Source: Arthrobacter citreus
GTDB lineage: Bacteria > Bacillota > Bacilli > Bacillales > Bacillaceae_G
Reading direction: 5' to 3'
DNA length: 64,000 nucleotides
Assembly: GCA_013200995.1 (NCBI GenBank)
Contig: CP053688.1
Location: 2,108,001-2,172,000 of the forward strand
Below the pieces are notes generated by a model. The model had not been told where the DNA came from. It did not search any database and saw only the letters and a list, made by a program, of their open reading frames with translations. A program made the translations under genes and the position numbers. This document shows, piece by piece, positions 8,569-16,368 of this stretch (positions are counted from its first letter, which is position 1; each line of letters begins with the position of its first letter).

Positions 8569-8885
8569 CATGAATAACTGATTTTTGTAATTTTAATCTT
8601 TTGTTTCGTTTCTTCTATTATATGTGCATTAATTGCACTCTCCATTTTATGTACACCAAATACATCATCACTGTGTAGATTTATGTGCTGGACATAGTAA
8701 CCTTCTTCAAAAAACCTTTTTATAAAGTCTAATCCAGTTTCTTTTCTAAAACCTAAGTTATAATCTAATGAAATTTGTTCAAAATGTTGATATTTGCATT
8801 GCTTTAATGCTTCTTCAACGGATTTTGCCAATATAAAGCTGTGTGGCACAGGTCTAGTATCATCTACAAATAATTTCAAATCCAT
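8568..8885 (-). CDS. Cyclic-phosphate processing receiver domain protein (cREC)
   Basis: About 105 residues. The N-terminal strand LKLFVDDTRPVP, the internal ISLDYNLGF and the tail INLHSDDVFGVHKMESAI follow the receiver-like fold known as cREC, a family predicted to act on cyclic phosphates or nucleotides in RNA-repair and conflict contexts. It keeps the acidic DD pair and the central LDYNLG strand of the receiver fold. Here it stands alone between nagP and a secreted protein gene with no RNA ligase, kinase or toxin partner, so its role is open. The start is the ATG at 8885 with GTAGGTG close upstream; a GTG at 8888 precedes it. The family call is from motif recognition. Confidence 0.6.
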   Translation of the reverse strand: MDLKLFVDDTRPVPHSFILAKSVEEALKQCKYQHFEQISLDYNLGFRKETGLDFIKRFFEEGYYVQHINLHSDDVFGVHKMESAINAHIIEETKQKIKITKISYS

Positions 8886-8888
8886 CAC

Positions 8889-9225
8889 CTACAATACGTA
8901 TTTTACAGAATGATTACAATCGTAACCGGATTAAAACAAAACTGGGTTTTCCTTCCTGTATTATAACGAGAAAATACGGTATTTTCTTAACTTCATATTT
9001 TTTTTATGGAAATTTTAAACAAAAAATCAAGTAAGTCTATAAATATTATTCTAGTAAAATAGTAGTCATAACAACGTTTTATTTTATTTCTGTAATAAGA
9101 CTGGGCTACCAAAAAAATCCTCATTTTTAGCTCCCCATTATTTCCCATAATTATGTCATGCGTTTTCATGCTAAAGTATTACTTGTACAGCGAGACGATA
9201 ACCAGACAAATGGAGGAGAAAGAAC
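8889..9225. other. Gene-free 337-bp stretch before the CAP protein gene
   Basis: The only structure I see is an 8-bp inverted repeat GAAAATAC-g-GTATTTTC (8970-8986), of unknown role. The stretch must hold the promoters of the two divergent genes, but I cannot assign them with confidence. Confidence 0.4.
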
Positions 9226-10071
9226 ATGAAAAAAATCGTTACTTTATCAACTGTGGCTGCTACTCTACTAGTAGGTGCTCCTGTAGGTGCCGTAAATGCA
9301 GCAACTATTACTAAGGATACAAATACAACTAAATCATATACACAAAATATCAATTTAAATGATACTTTATTCAATTATTTTAATCTACCAAACTTATCAA
9401 CTACTAATGGTACTATTAAAATTGATTTAAATAAATTATTATCTAGCAATGGTATTGATATGAAGCAAATTCAAGATGCTATTAAGCAACAATTAGGACA
9501 AGCTTCAACAACTAAGCCATCTAACCCAGGAACTGCAACAAAACCGACTGTTCCTACAACACCGGCTAAACCTGCAACACCTACAACAAAACCGACGGAA
9601 CCAACTACACCATCTAAACCTACAACTCCGTCAACTGAAAAACCGTCAACACCGTCAACACCATCAACAGATACGTCATCTAATTCAGCATCATTATCAG
9701 CTTACGAATCAAAAGTAGTTGAATTAACAAATGCTGAACGTACTAAAGCTGGTTTAAAACCATTTACAGTTAATGCAACATTATCTAAAACTGCACGTTT
9801 AAAATCACAAGATATGACTGACAAAAATTATTTTGACCACAACTCTCCGACTTATGGATCACCATTTGATATGATGAAACAATTCGGAATCACTTATAGC
9901 TATGCAGCAGAAAACATTGCTAAAGGTCAAAAAACTCCTGAAGAAGTAGTTACTGCTTGGATGAACAGTGCTGGTCACCGTGCAAATATCTTAAATCCTA
10001 ACTTAACTCAAATTGGTGTTGGTTATGATTCAAGATCAAATGCTTGGACTCAACAATTCATCGGTAAATAA
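9226..10071 (+). CDS. Secreted CAP/SCP domain protein
   Basis: A 281-residue exported protein. A signal peptide (MKKIVTLSTVAATLLVGAPV, cleavage after AVNAA near residue 26) is followed by a short helical region, a Pro/Thr/Ser/Lys-rich linker (about 95-150) and a CAP domain (about 158-281). The CAP hallmarks are visible: LTNAERTKAGLKPF, the metal-site His in YFDHNSPTYGSPFDM, AAENIAKG, and GHRANILNPNLTQIGVGY. It resembles Bacillus YkwD-type proteins, which are found in the cell wall or spore; the biochemical role is unknown. GGAGGAG precedes the ATG. A terminator follows, so it is monocistronic. Confidence 0.9.
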   Translation: MKKIVTLSTVAATLLVGAPVGAVNAATITKDTNTTKSYTQNINLNDTLFNYFNLPNLSTTNGTIKIDLNKLLSSNGIDMKQIQDAIKQQLGQASTTKPSNPGTATKPTVPTTPAKPATPTTKPTEPTTPSKPTTPSTEKPSTPSTPSTDTSSNSASLSAYESKVVELTNAERTKAGLKPFTVNATLSKTARLKSQDMTDKNYFDHNSPTYGSPFDMMKQFGITYSYAAENIAKGQKTPEEVVTAWMNSAGHRANILNPNLTQIGVGYDSRSNAWTQQFIGK

Positions 10072-10091
10072 TAATTAGTATATAGTTTTTT

Positions 10092-10123
10092 AAAAGTAGT
10101 CCGTAAATCGGACTACTTTTTTA
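10092..10123 (+). terminator. Terminator between CAP gene and cutC
   Basis: AAAAGTAGTCCG / CGGACTACTTTT stem with a 4-nt loop and a U run. It can serve both converging genes. Confidence 0.85.
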
Positions 10124-10159
10124 TTATACAAAAATAATTTAATTTTATTCAAAAACTTA

Positions 10160-10846
10160 TTAACGTACAAACTTTTTTAACAAATTTTCCATTGAAGATG
10201 AATCAATTACATCAATTGCAGAATTATTTTTTCGAACCCCTGAACCAAAATGAATTTCTTCCACATTCGTATATTCGATGAAATCTGAAATATTTTCAAT
10301 TGATAGGCCGCTTCCCGCTAAAATTTTTATATTCGAATTTTTTGTAAGTTCGACCATTTTTTTAATCGTTTCTTTTCCATCAATTGCACTATCAACACCG
10401 CCTGAAGTTAAAACATGTGTAATCTCTGGATATTGCATTAATGTATTAATGGCCTCTAGAATATGATCTGAATCATCAATCGCGCGATGAAACGTAAAAT
10501 TCATATTTTTCACACGAGCTGTTACCTTCTTTAAAAGTACCTCATCTATTAAATTTTCTTCAGTTAAAGCTCCAAAAACAATCCCTGTAGCTCCAAGTTC
10601 TTTACATACTTCAATATCATTTAGGATGACTTCTTGATCATATGAATCATAAATAAAAGATCGACTATGTGGGCGAATCATAACATGAACGGGAATTGAT
10701 ACATTTTGTGTGACTTGCTTAATCGTAGCATAACTCGGTGTTAAACCACCCTCTTTTATTCCGGTAACTAGTTCGATTCGATTTGCACCAAACTTTTCTG
10801 CGTCTATCGCATCTTTTACAGTAGTTGCAATTACTTCTAATAACAT
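10160..10846 (-). CDS. cutC: CutC family protein
   Basis: A 228-residue TIM-barrel protein with the family N-terminus LEVIATTVKDAIDAEKFGANRIEL (shown in part) and the conserved IPVHVMIRPH and FHRAIDD strands. CutC was first linked to copper tolerance in Escherichia coli; its true activity remains uncertain. The ATG is 10 bp after the stop of the RluA-type gene on the same strand, so the two genes are probably co-transcribed, without an obvious functional link. The barrel looks complete, ending near IEEIHFGSGVR, where the phosphate-binding-like loop is expected. Confidence 0.88.
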   Translation of the reverse strand: MLLEVIATTVKDAIDAEKFGANRIELVTGIKEGGLTPSYATIKQVTQNVSIPVHVMIRPHSRSFIYDSYDQEVILNDIEVCKELGATGIVFGALTEENLIDEVLLKKVTARVKNMNFTFHRAIDDSDHILEAINTLMQYPEITHVLTSGGVDSAIDGKETIKKMVELTKNSNIKILAGSGLSIENISDFIEYTNVEEIHFGSGVRKNNSAIDVIDSSSMENLLKKFVR

Positions 10847-10856
10847 TTAATTCATC

Positions 10857-11765
10857 TCACTTTTCGTTAATTATTTGCTGTATGTCCTTAGGAAATGGAA
10901 TAGATATTGATACTATTTCATCTGTAAAAGGATGCTTTAACGACACATTGCTTGCGTGTAGTCCTTGACGATTCAATATTTTTTGTTTTCCACCATATAA
11001 TTGATCTCCTACTAATGGATAACCTAAAAAACTTAAATGAACACGGATTTGATGTGTTCTTCCTGTATCTAAAAGACATTCTAAAACCGTTACATTTAGC
11101 TTTGAAATATACTTAATTTTTTTATAATGCGTAATGGCTTTATCACCTTTAGGTGAAACTCTTCTTCTAGTAGGATGATGTCTGTCTCTTCCAATGGCCT
11201 CATTAATTGTTCCTTTTGGTAATTTGACATTTCCTTCAACAATTGCTGTATATGTACGTTTTATTTTCCGCTGACTTAACATTGAATCTAGAATTGCACT
11301 ACTCAAGGCATGTTTAGCGAATACGACTCCACCAGTAGTGTCTTTATCAAGACGATGGATATGTCGAACTTTAGTTTTCAAGCCTTTATTTTGAAAATGA
11401 AAGGCTACACCATTTGCTAATGTGTTTAATTGTCCTTTTTCATTTGGATGTGTGTCCATTCCATACGGTTTATTTACCACCAATAAATGTTCATCTTCAA
11501 AGCAAATATCGATTGATTGCTCTTGTGGAATAACACCATAATCTTCTTCTATAAACAATCGGATTTCAACAAGGTCACCACTCTTTAGTACCATATTCCA
11601 AGGCTTTGCTTCTCCATTTATCATACAGCCTTTTGCCATCCTTAATTCATGAAGCAACTTCTTTGGAAATTGCCATGCACTTTTCAAATACGATTCTACG
11701 GTTTGATTCTCATGCACTTTACTTATTTCAACCTTAAACCAAGGATTTTGATTCATAATTTCCAT
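10857..11765 (-). CDS. RluA family pseudouridine synthase
   Basis: A 302-residue RNA pseudouridine synthase. The N-terminal S4-like segment (about 15-80) precedes the catalytic domain, in which HRLDKDTTGGVVFAK carries the catalytic Asp. Further family motifs are VVNKPYGMDTHP and TGRTHQIRVHLSFLG. The family modifies uridines in rRNA or tRNA; the target cannot be told here. It resembles YhcT/YjbO-type Bacillus members. It sits upstream of cutC with 10 bp between the genes. The start at 11765 has GTGGTGA upstream; a second ATG in frame at 11756 is possible. Confidence 0.9.
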   Translation of the reverse strand: MEIMNQNPWFKVEISKVHENQTVESYLKSAWQFPKKLLHELRMAKGCMINGEAKPWNMVLKSGDLVEIRLFIEEDYGVIPQEQSIDICFEDEHLLVVNKPYGMDTHPNEKGQLNTLANGVAFHFQNKGLKTKVRHIHRLDKDTTGGVVFAKHALSSAILDSMLSQRKIKRTYTAIVEGNVKLPKGTINEAIGRDRHHPTRRRVSPKGDKAITHYKKIKYISKLNVTVLECLLDTGRTHQIRVHLSFLGYPLVGDQLYGGKQKILNRQGLHASNVSLKHPFTDEIVSISIPFPKDIQQIINEK

Positions 11766-11811
11766 TACTAATCACCACTTTCAATATGGCTATTATACCA
11801 AAATAAGATTA

Positions 11812-11843
11812 GTCAAAAAAGGAGCACCCTTTCAGGTGCCCCT
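11812..11843 (-). terminator. Intrinsic terminator of adhE
   Basis: GGGGCACC / GGTGCTCC stem on the minus strand, followed by TTTTTT, just after the adhE stop codon. Confidence 0.85.
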
Positions 11844-11858
11844 ACATTTACTAATTAT

Positions 11859-14462
11859 TTAACAGCCTTTAAAAGCATTCATATAAACTTCTTCTAATTC
11901 CTTTACTAGAGGTAGTTTTGGATTTGCAGTTGTGCATTGGTCTTCGAAAGCACGATCAGCTAAATATGCTACTTTTTCTTTAAATTCTTTTTCAGATACA
12001 CCTTGTGATTCGATACTCATATTTATATTTAATTCCTTCGATAACTTAATGACTGCTGAGATTAGACTCTCAACGCCTTGTTCTGTTGTCGTAGCCGGAA
12101 GTCCTAAAAAGCGTGCAATTTCTGCATAGCGTTCATCTGCAATAAAATGCTTATATTTAGGGAAAGCAGTAAATTTAGTTGGTTTTTTGGCATTATATCC
12201 TATTACGTGTGGCATTAAGATCGCATTTGCTCTGCCATGTGGAATATGGAATTCCGCACCGATTTTATGAGCCAAGCTATGGTTAATTCCTAAAAATGCA
12301 TTTGCAAATGCCATTCCCGCTATTGCTGATGCATTATGCATTTTTTCACGTGCTTCAGAATCATTTCCATCTTTATAAGCTCTAGGTAAATATTTAAATA
12401 CTAATTTGATCGCTTGTAAAGCAAGTCCATCTGTATAATCATTCGCTAATACACTTACATAAGCCTCTATAGCATGTGTTAATACATCCATTCCTGTATC
12501 TGCAGTAATGCTTTTAGGAACTGTTGACACAAACTGAGGGTCAATAATTGCAACATCTGGTGTTAACTCATAATCCGCTAGAGGATATTTAATATTATTT
12601 GCTTTATCTGTAATTACAGCAAAAGGCGTTACTTCTGAGCCAGTACCTGAAGTAGTTGGAATCGCAACAAACTGAGCTTTTCGACCTAATTTTGGATATT
12701 TATAAGCTCTTTTTCGAATGTCTAAGAACTTTTGCTTAGGTCCGTCTAAAGTAGTTTCTGGATATTCAAAATACATCCACATCCCCTTAGCAGCATCCAT
12801 TGCTGAACCGCCACCAAACGCAATAATTGTATCTGGTTCAAATGCCCTCATTCTGTCTGCACCCTTCATTACAGTAACATCTGAAGGATCTGGTTCTACA
12901 TCTGAAAAGATTTCAATTTGAATATTTTCTTGTCTCTTTTCTAAATAATATTTAATCACATCAACATAACCAAGTTTGACCATTGCTTCGTCAGTTACAA
13001 TAAATGCTTTTTTGACATTTGGCATTTTTTCTAAATACTGAGTTGAATATTTTTCAAAGTAAATTTTTGGTGGTAGCTTGACCCATTGCATATTCATATT
13101 TCTTCTTCCTAATTTTTTTATATTTAATAGATGAACTGTAGTTACGTTTGTTGATACAGAGTTCTTACCGTGAGATCCACAGCCTAGTGTCAATGAAGGA
13201 ATAAATGCATTATATAAATCACCAATTCCACCATGAGCTGAAGGAGCATTTGATATTACACGACATGCTTTCATTCTTAATCCAAATTCTTTTTGAATTT
13301 CTTCATTACTACTGTGAATAACTGCAGAATGTCCTAATCCACCAAGCTCTAACATTTCTTCACATCGTTTAAAGCCTTCTTCTTTGTCATTTACTTTTAT
13401 TATTGCTAAAACTGGACTTAGTTTTTCTCTTGTTAAAGGTTCATTTGCACCTACATTGTCACATTCTACGATTAAAATTTTTGTATCCACCGGAACACTT
13501 ACTCCAGCTAATTTTGCAATTTCATAAGCTGATTTACCGACAATGTCCCCATTAACAGCACAAGTTGCCTCGTTAATCACTAGCTTTTCTAATTTCTTTT
13601 TATCTTCTATTGTTGCAAAATAACAATTATTTGCTTCTAATTCTGCGGTTACCTCATCATAAATTTCTTCATCAACAATTACTGCTTGTTCAGATGCACA
13701 AATCATTCCATTATCAAATGTTTTTGAGAGAATTAGATCATTAACTGCACATTTGATTTCAGCAGATTTTTCAATATAGCAAGGTACATTTCCTGGTCCA
13801 ACACCTAAAGCGGGCTTTCCTGTACTATAGGCTGATTTAACCATGCCCGCTCCTCCAGTTGCTAATACAAGAGCTACTCCTACATGATTCATTAAACATT
13901 TTGTTGCTTCTATAGAGGGCACTTCAATCCATTGCACACAGTTCTCTGGTGCTCCAGCTTTAACTGCAGCATCACGTACTATTTTTGCTGCTTCTCTACT
14001 ACAGTTTTGTGCTGAAGGATGGAATGCAAAAATAATTGGATTTCTAGTTTTAATTGCAATTATTGCTTTAAATAATGTTGTTGATGTTGGATTAGTTGTT
14101 GGAGTTACACCTGCAATTACACCAACAGGCTCTGCTATTTCAGTTATTCCTGCTTGCTGATCTTCACTTATGATTCCAACCGTTTTATTATCTTTTATTG
14201 AATTCCATATATATTCTGTTGCAAAAATATTTTTAATTATTTTATCCTCATAAACTCCACGGCCTGTTTCCTCAACTGCCATTTTTGCTAGTGGCATATG
14301 TTGATCCAAACCAGCTAGAACCATCGAATGTACGATTTCATTGATTTGATCTTGATTAAAACTTTCAAATTCCTTTAATGCTTTTTGTCCTTTTACTACT
14401 AATTCATTTACCATTTCAGAAGCGCTACTAATTTCATTTACAATTTTTTCTTGAACAGCCAT
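11859..14462 (-). CDS. adhE: Bifunctional acetaldehyde-CoA / alcohol dehydrogenase
   Basis: An 867-residue fusion. The N-terminal half is an acetylating aldehyde dehydrogenase (catalytic Cys in FDNGMICASEQAVIV); the C-terminal half is an iron-dependent alcohol dehydrogenase (GGGSAMDAAKGMW for NAD binding, and the metal His residues in NHSLAHKIGAEFHIPHGRANA). It reduces acetyl-CoA to ethanol and re-oxidises two NADH in fermentation, and typically forms spirosome filaments. GAGGAGGAG precedes the ATG. Two Rex operators upstream indicate repression at high NAD+/NADH. Length and domain order are normal. It is monocistronic, with its own terminator. Confidence 0.96.
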   Translation of the reverse strand: MAVQEKIVNEISSASEMVNELVVKGQKALKEFESFNQDQINEIVHSMVLAGLDQHMPLAKMAVEETGRGVYEDKIIKNIFATEYIWNSIKDNKTVGIISEDQQAGITEIAEPVGVIAGVTPTTNPTSTTLFKAIIAIKTRNPIIFAFHPSAQNCSREAAKIVRDAAVKAGAPENCVQWIEVPSIEATKCLMNHVGVALVLATGGAGMVKSAYSTGKPALGVGPGNVPCYIEKSAEIKCAVNDLILSKTFDNGMICASEQAVIVDEEIYDEVTAELEANNCYFATIEDKKKLEKLVINEATCAVNGDIVGKSAYEIAKLAGVSVPVDTKILIVECDNVGANEPLTREKLSPVLAIIKVNDKEEGFKRCEEMLELGGLGHSAVIHSSNEEIQKEFGLRMKACRVISNAPSAHGGIGDLYNAFIPSLTLGCGSHGKNSVSTNVTTVHLLNIKKLGRRNMNMQWVKLPPKIYFEKYSTQYLEKMPNVKKAFIVTDEAMVKLGYVDVIKYYLEKRQENIQIEIFSDVEPDPSDVTVMKGADRMRAFEPDTIIAFGGGSAMDAAKGMWMYFEYPETTLDGPKQKFLDIRKRAYKYPKLGRKAQFVAIPTTSGTGSEVTPFAVITDKANNIKYPLADYELTPDVAIIDPQFVSTVPKSITADTGMDVLTHAIEAYVSVLANDYTDGLALQAIKLVFKYLPRAYKDGNDSEAREKMHNASAIAGMAFANAFLGINHSLAHKIGAEFHIPHGRANAILMPHVIGYNAKKPTKFTAFPKYKHFIADERYAEIARFLGLPATTTEQGVESLISAVIKLSKELNINMSIESQGVSEKEFKEKVAYLADRAFEDQCTTANPKLPLVKELEEVYMNAFKGC

Positions 14463-14534
14463 TTGGCTCTCCTCCTCTGATGATGGACAATTATATCCAA
14501 TTAGGATTTAATACGTCCCATTTATCAATTTAAA

Positions 14535-14552
14535 TTGTGAAATATTTCACAT
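14535..14552. promoter_or_regulatory. Rex operator, proximal
   Basis: TTGTGAAATATTTCACAT matches the Rex consensus (TTGTGAAATATTTCACAA) at all but the last base. It lies 73 bp upstream of the adhE start. Confidence 0.88.
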
Positions 14553-14605
14553 TGTCGTTTACAAATATAATATATATCGTTTTCATTGAAAATGCTATGT
14601 CTATT

Positions 14606-14623
14606 TTGTGAAATATTTCACAA
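14606..14623. promoter_or_regulatory. Rex operator, distal, perfect palindrome
   Basis: TTGTGAAATATTTCACAA is a perfect 18-bp palindrome identical to the Rex consensus. Its start is 71 bp from that of the proximal site, about seven helical turns, which would allow co-operative or looping repression of adhE. Confidence 0.92.
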
Positions 14624-14750
14624 TTTCTTGTGTTTTTATTTGGATTTTTCATTTTTTTCGTTTTTTATCCTATCTCTGGATTCATTCTTTGTAGATTTTT
14701 GTTAATTCTTTTCTTTTTTCAAATAATTTCGCATATGATAAAATTAAGAG

Positions 14751-14774
14751 TAAGTTCATTTGAACTTATTTTTC
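14751..14774 (+). terminator. Hairpin with U run upstream of the leader RNA
   Basis: TAAGTTCA / TGAACTTA (8-bp stem, 2-nt loop) followed by TTATTTTT. It insulates the leader RNA from any plus-strand transcription coming from the adhE promoter region. A small second hairpin (GTTAGA / TCTAAC, 14779-14794) follows. Confidence 0.45.
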
Positions 14775-14814
14775 AACTGTTAGATTTTTCTAACAAAACT
14801 GGCAAAAAGGACGT

Positions 14815-15060
14815 GTAACCATGATTGCTCGAAGGAGCATTTGGCAACGTAAAGATTTATCCTACACTTAGCGGTTTTAATTTAGAGAACCAAAAGAACT
14901 CTAAAAATAAAACTGAAGGTAGGCGAAACTATGGTTGACAGGCGATTATGTTATTTCTTCAATGATATATAGCTTTGTAGTTAGAAAGACAAAAAACTAA
15001 CTACGAGCTCTATATGTACGTAGTTAGTTTTATAACTTTACTTTTTAACTACTAACTACG
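14815..15060 (+). ncRNA. Structured leader RNA of unassigned class upstream of the YitT gene
   Basis: A three-way-junction fold can be drawn by eye. P1 is AACCAT (14817-14822) with ATGGTT (14931-14936). P2 is TGCTC (14826-14830) with GAGCA (14835-14839), loop GAAG. P3 is a long arm of CCTAC/GTAGG, CGGTTTTA/TAAAACTG and TTTAGAG/CTCTAAA (14861-14923). Downstream come four copies of one pairing sequence in alternating sense: 14977-14984, 14997-15005, 15019-15027 and 15052-15060. Copies 2 and 3 form a 13-bp terminator-like stem; 1 with 2, and 3 with 4, are exclusive alternatives. This is the design of a riboswitch or attenuator. I could not match it to a known class; the resemblance to c-di-GMP-I aptamers is only superficial. 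Confidence 0.55.
14993..15045 (+). terminator. Attenuator hairpin in the YitT leader
   Basis: Perfect 13-bp stem (AAAACTAACTACG 14993-15005 with its complement 15019-15031) and an interrupted U-rich tail. It lies before the ribosome binding site of the YitT gene, so it would act as a conditional terminator. Confidence 0.6.
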
Positions 15061-15076
15061 AAAAGAGGAAATAACA

Positions 15077-15715
15077 ATGAGTAACAATCGTTTGGGTGAG
15101 ACCTTAATGATTTTAATTGGTTCATTTATTTTAGCCACTACACTTTACCATTTTCATTATCAAAACAATCTTGCTGAGGGTGGATTTATTGGCATTGCTT
15201 TATTAGTCAAAAATTCGTTTAATATATCCCCTTCAATTACAACATTAATTCTTGATATTCCGATTATCTTATTGGCAGGATTGTATTTAGGTAAAAAATT
15301 ATTAATTAATACAACACTCGGCGCAATTTCATTTTCAGTGTTTTATTCTATAATAGAAAAAACATCACATTTTACATTTCATTTTGGAAATCATTTATGG
15401 ATTCCCGCTATATTAGGTGGAATTTTCGCTGGACTTGGATTAGGGCTAATTCTTAGAAGTGGTGGAGCAACTGGTGGAGATGACTTAATAACAATTATAA
15501 TGAGCAAAAAATCAAAAATTTCAATAGGTAAAGTATATTTTATATTTGATGCTGTGATTCTACTTTGTTCTCTTAGTTATCTTTCATGGAATGAAGTAGG
15601 TTATACAATACTCTCAGTCGCTATTTGTGCAAAAGTAACTGAATTAGTATATGAAGGTAAAGTTCAAAATAAATCCGTTGCAATTAAAACGAATGAAAAA
15701 AGATTACACGCTTAA
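15077..15715 (+). CDS. YitT family membrane protein, short form
   Basis: A 212-residue membrane protein with five to six hydrophobic segments. The family motifs are present: NLAEGGFIGIALLVKNSF near the N-terminus and GLGLGLILRSGGATGGDDLI in the middle. Most YitT proteins are about 280 residues long, with a C-terminal soluble DUF2179 domain; this one stops soon after the last membrane segment (YEGKVQNKSVAIKTNE) and lacks that domain. The substrate of the family is unknown. GAGGAA precedes the ATG. Its long structured leader suggests control by transcription attenuation. The stop codon lies in the loop of a bidirectional terminator shared with the next gene. Confidence 0.82.
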   Translation: MSNNRLGETLMILIGSFILATTLYHFHYQNNLAEGGFIGIALLVKNSFNISPSITTLILDIPIILLAGLYLGKKLLINTTLGAISFSVFYSIIEKTSHFTFHFGNHLWIPAILGGIFAGLGLGLILRSGGATGGDDLITIIMSKKSKISIGKVYFIFDAVILLCSLSYLSWNEVGYTILSVAICAKVTELVYEGKVQNKSVAIKTNEKRLHA

Positions 15716-15734
15716 TGCGTGTAATCTTTTTTTG
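15696..15734. terminator. Bidirectional terminator containing both stop codons
   Basis: AGATTACACGC / GCGTGTAATCT, an 11-bp perfect stem with a 5-nt loop (TTAAT), flanked by A and T runs. The TAA of the YitT gene (15713-15715) and the TAA of the opposite gene (15712-15714) both lie in the loop. Confidence 0.9.
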
Positions 15735-16164
15735 ATTCTGAGTAGTCAACGAGTTCATTTAAAACATTTTCAGCAGCTAAATCATAAAGACAATCTTTAA
15801 AAAGGATTGCCAGTCTTCGGTAGTCATTATATTTATCTAATAGTTCGTCCACAGATGAGCCTTCTTCAATGCTTGTCTTATTTACTTCCTCTTGTTTTTT
15901 AGCAAACTTAATTGTAAATGTTCCTAATTTCTCAAACATTGATCCGTAAAACTCATCGAAGTTTGATACACTTACTAATTCTTCTTCTTCGGCGTCAACT
16001 TGTAGACCATCAAATTCTCGTAAGAGTTCGTAAATAATGCTGCTGTACTCATCATTTAAATAAATACTTTTTTCGATCCTGTATCCAATAACTCGATAGA
16101 AATGGCCATCGTTCTTTACAAATTGAACAGTATCATTTATTTTAAACTTAAAATACTTAAACAT
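15712..16164 (-). CDS. Hypothetical acidic protein
   Basis: A 150-residue soluble protein that I do not recognise. The first 60 residues (FKINDTVQFVKNDGHFYRVIGYRIEKSIY) read like a small beta-barrel of the SH3/KOW kind. The rest is helical and very acidic, with stretches such as DAEEEELVSV and an ending ELVDYSESKKDYTH. There is no signal peptide, membrane segment or Cys-rich site. It converges on the YitT gene with a 4-bp overlap and shares its terminator. Codon use matches its neighbours, which supports a real gene. No function is proposed. Confidence 0.65.
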   Translation of the reverse strand: MFKYFKFKINDTVQFVKNDGHFYRVIGYRIEKSIYLNDEYSSIIYELLREFDGLQVDAEEEELVSVSNFDEFYGSMFEKLGTFTIKFAKKQEEVNKTSIEEGSSVDELLDKYNDYRRLAILFKDCLYDLAAENVLNELVDYSESKKDYTH

Positions 16165-16267
16165 TGTACTTCACCCCTACCAATGTTGTCTTTTATCATA
16201 CTATTTACAAAACACTATAGAAACTATACAACCAAAACTTGACAAAAATAAAAAATACCAACGTTTA

Positions 16268-16290
16268 ATCAAGTATTCTTGATAATACTT
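16268..16290. promoter_or_regulatory. Overlapping inverted repeats, candidate MarR operator
   Basis: Two palindromes interlock: ATCAAG-tatt-CTTGAT (16268-16283) and AAGTATT-cttgat-AATACTT (16271-16290). They lie about 80 bp before the MarR gene, between it and the divergent gene. Autoregulation through such a site is common for MarR proteins; the assignment is inference. Confidence 0.5.
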
Positions 16291-16368
16291 AAGAAAATTG
16301 ATAAATTATACATACAATAGCCACATTAATATCATCTTTTTATCATAATTTAGGAGGTGGATATTGCC

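Noticed and set aside
14630..14818. A 62-codon hydrophobic open frame on the plus strand upstream of the YitT leader
   Set aside because: It starts at a GTG without a ribosome binding site, runs across two hairpins and consists mainly of Phe/Ile/Leu from AT-rich DNA; it is more likely non-coding.
14811..14945. Possible c-di-GMP-I (GEMM) riboswitch upstream of the YitT gene
   Set aside because: Fragments such as the GAAG-capped stem followed by GTAAAG and GGTAGG recall GEMM, but the invariant GGCAAA and GACGCAAAGCC blocks are absent, so I leave the class open.
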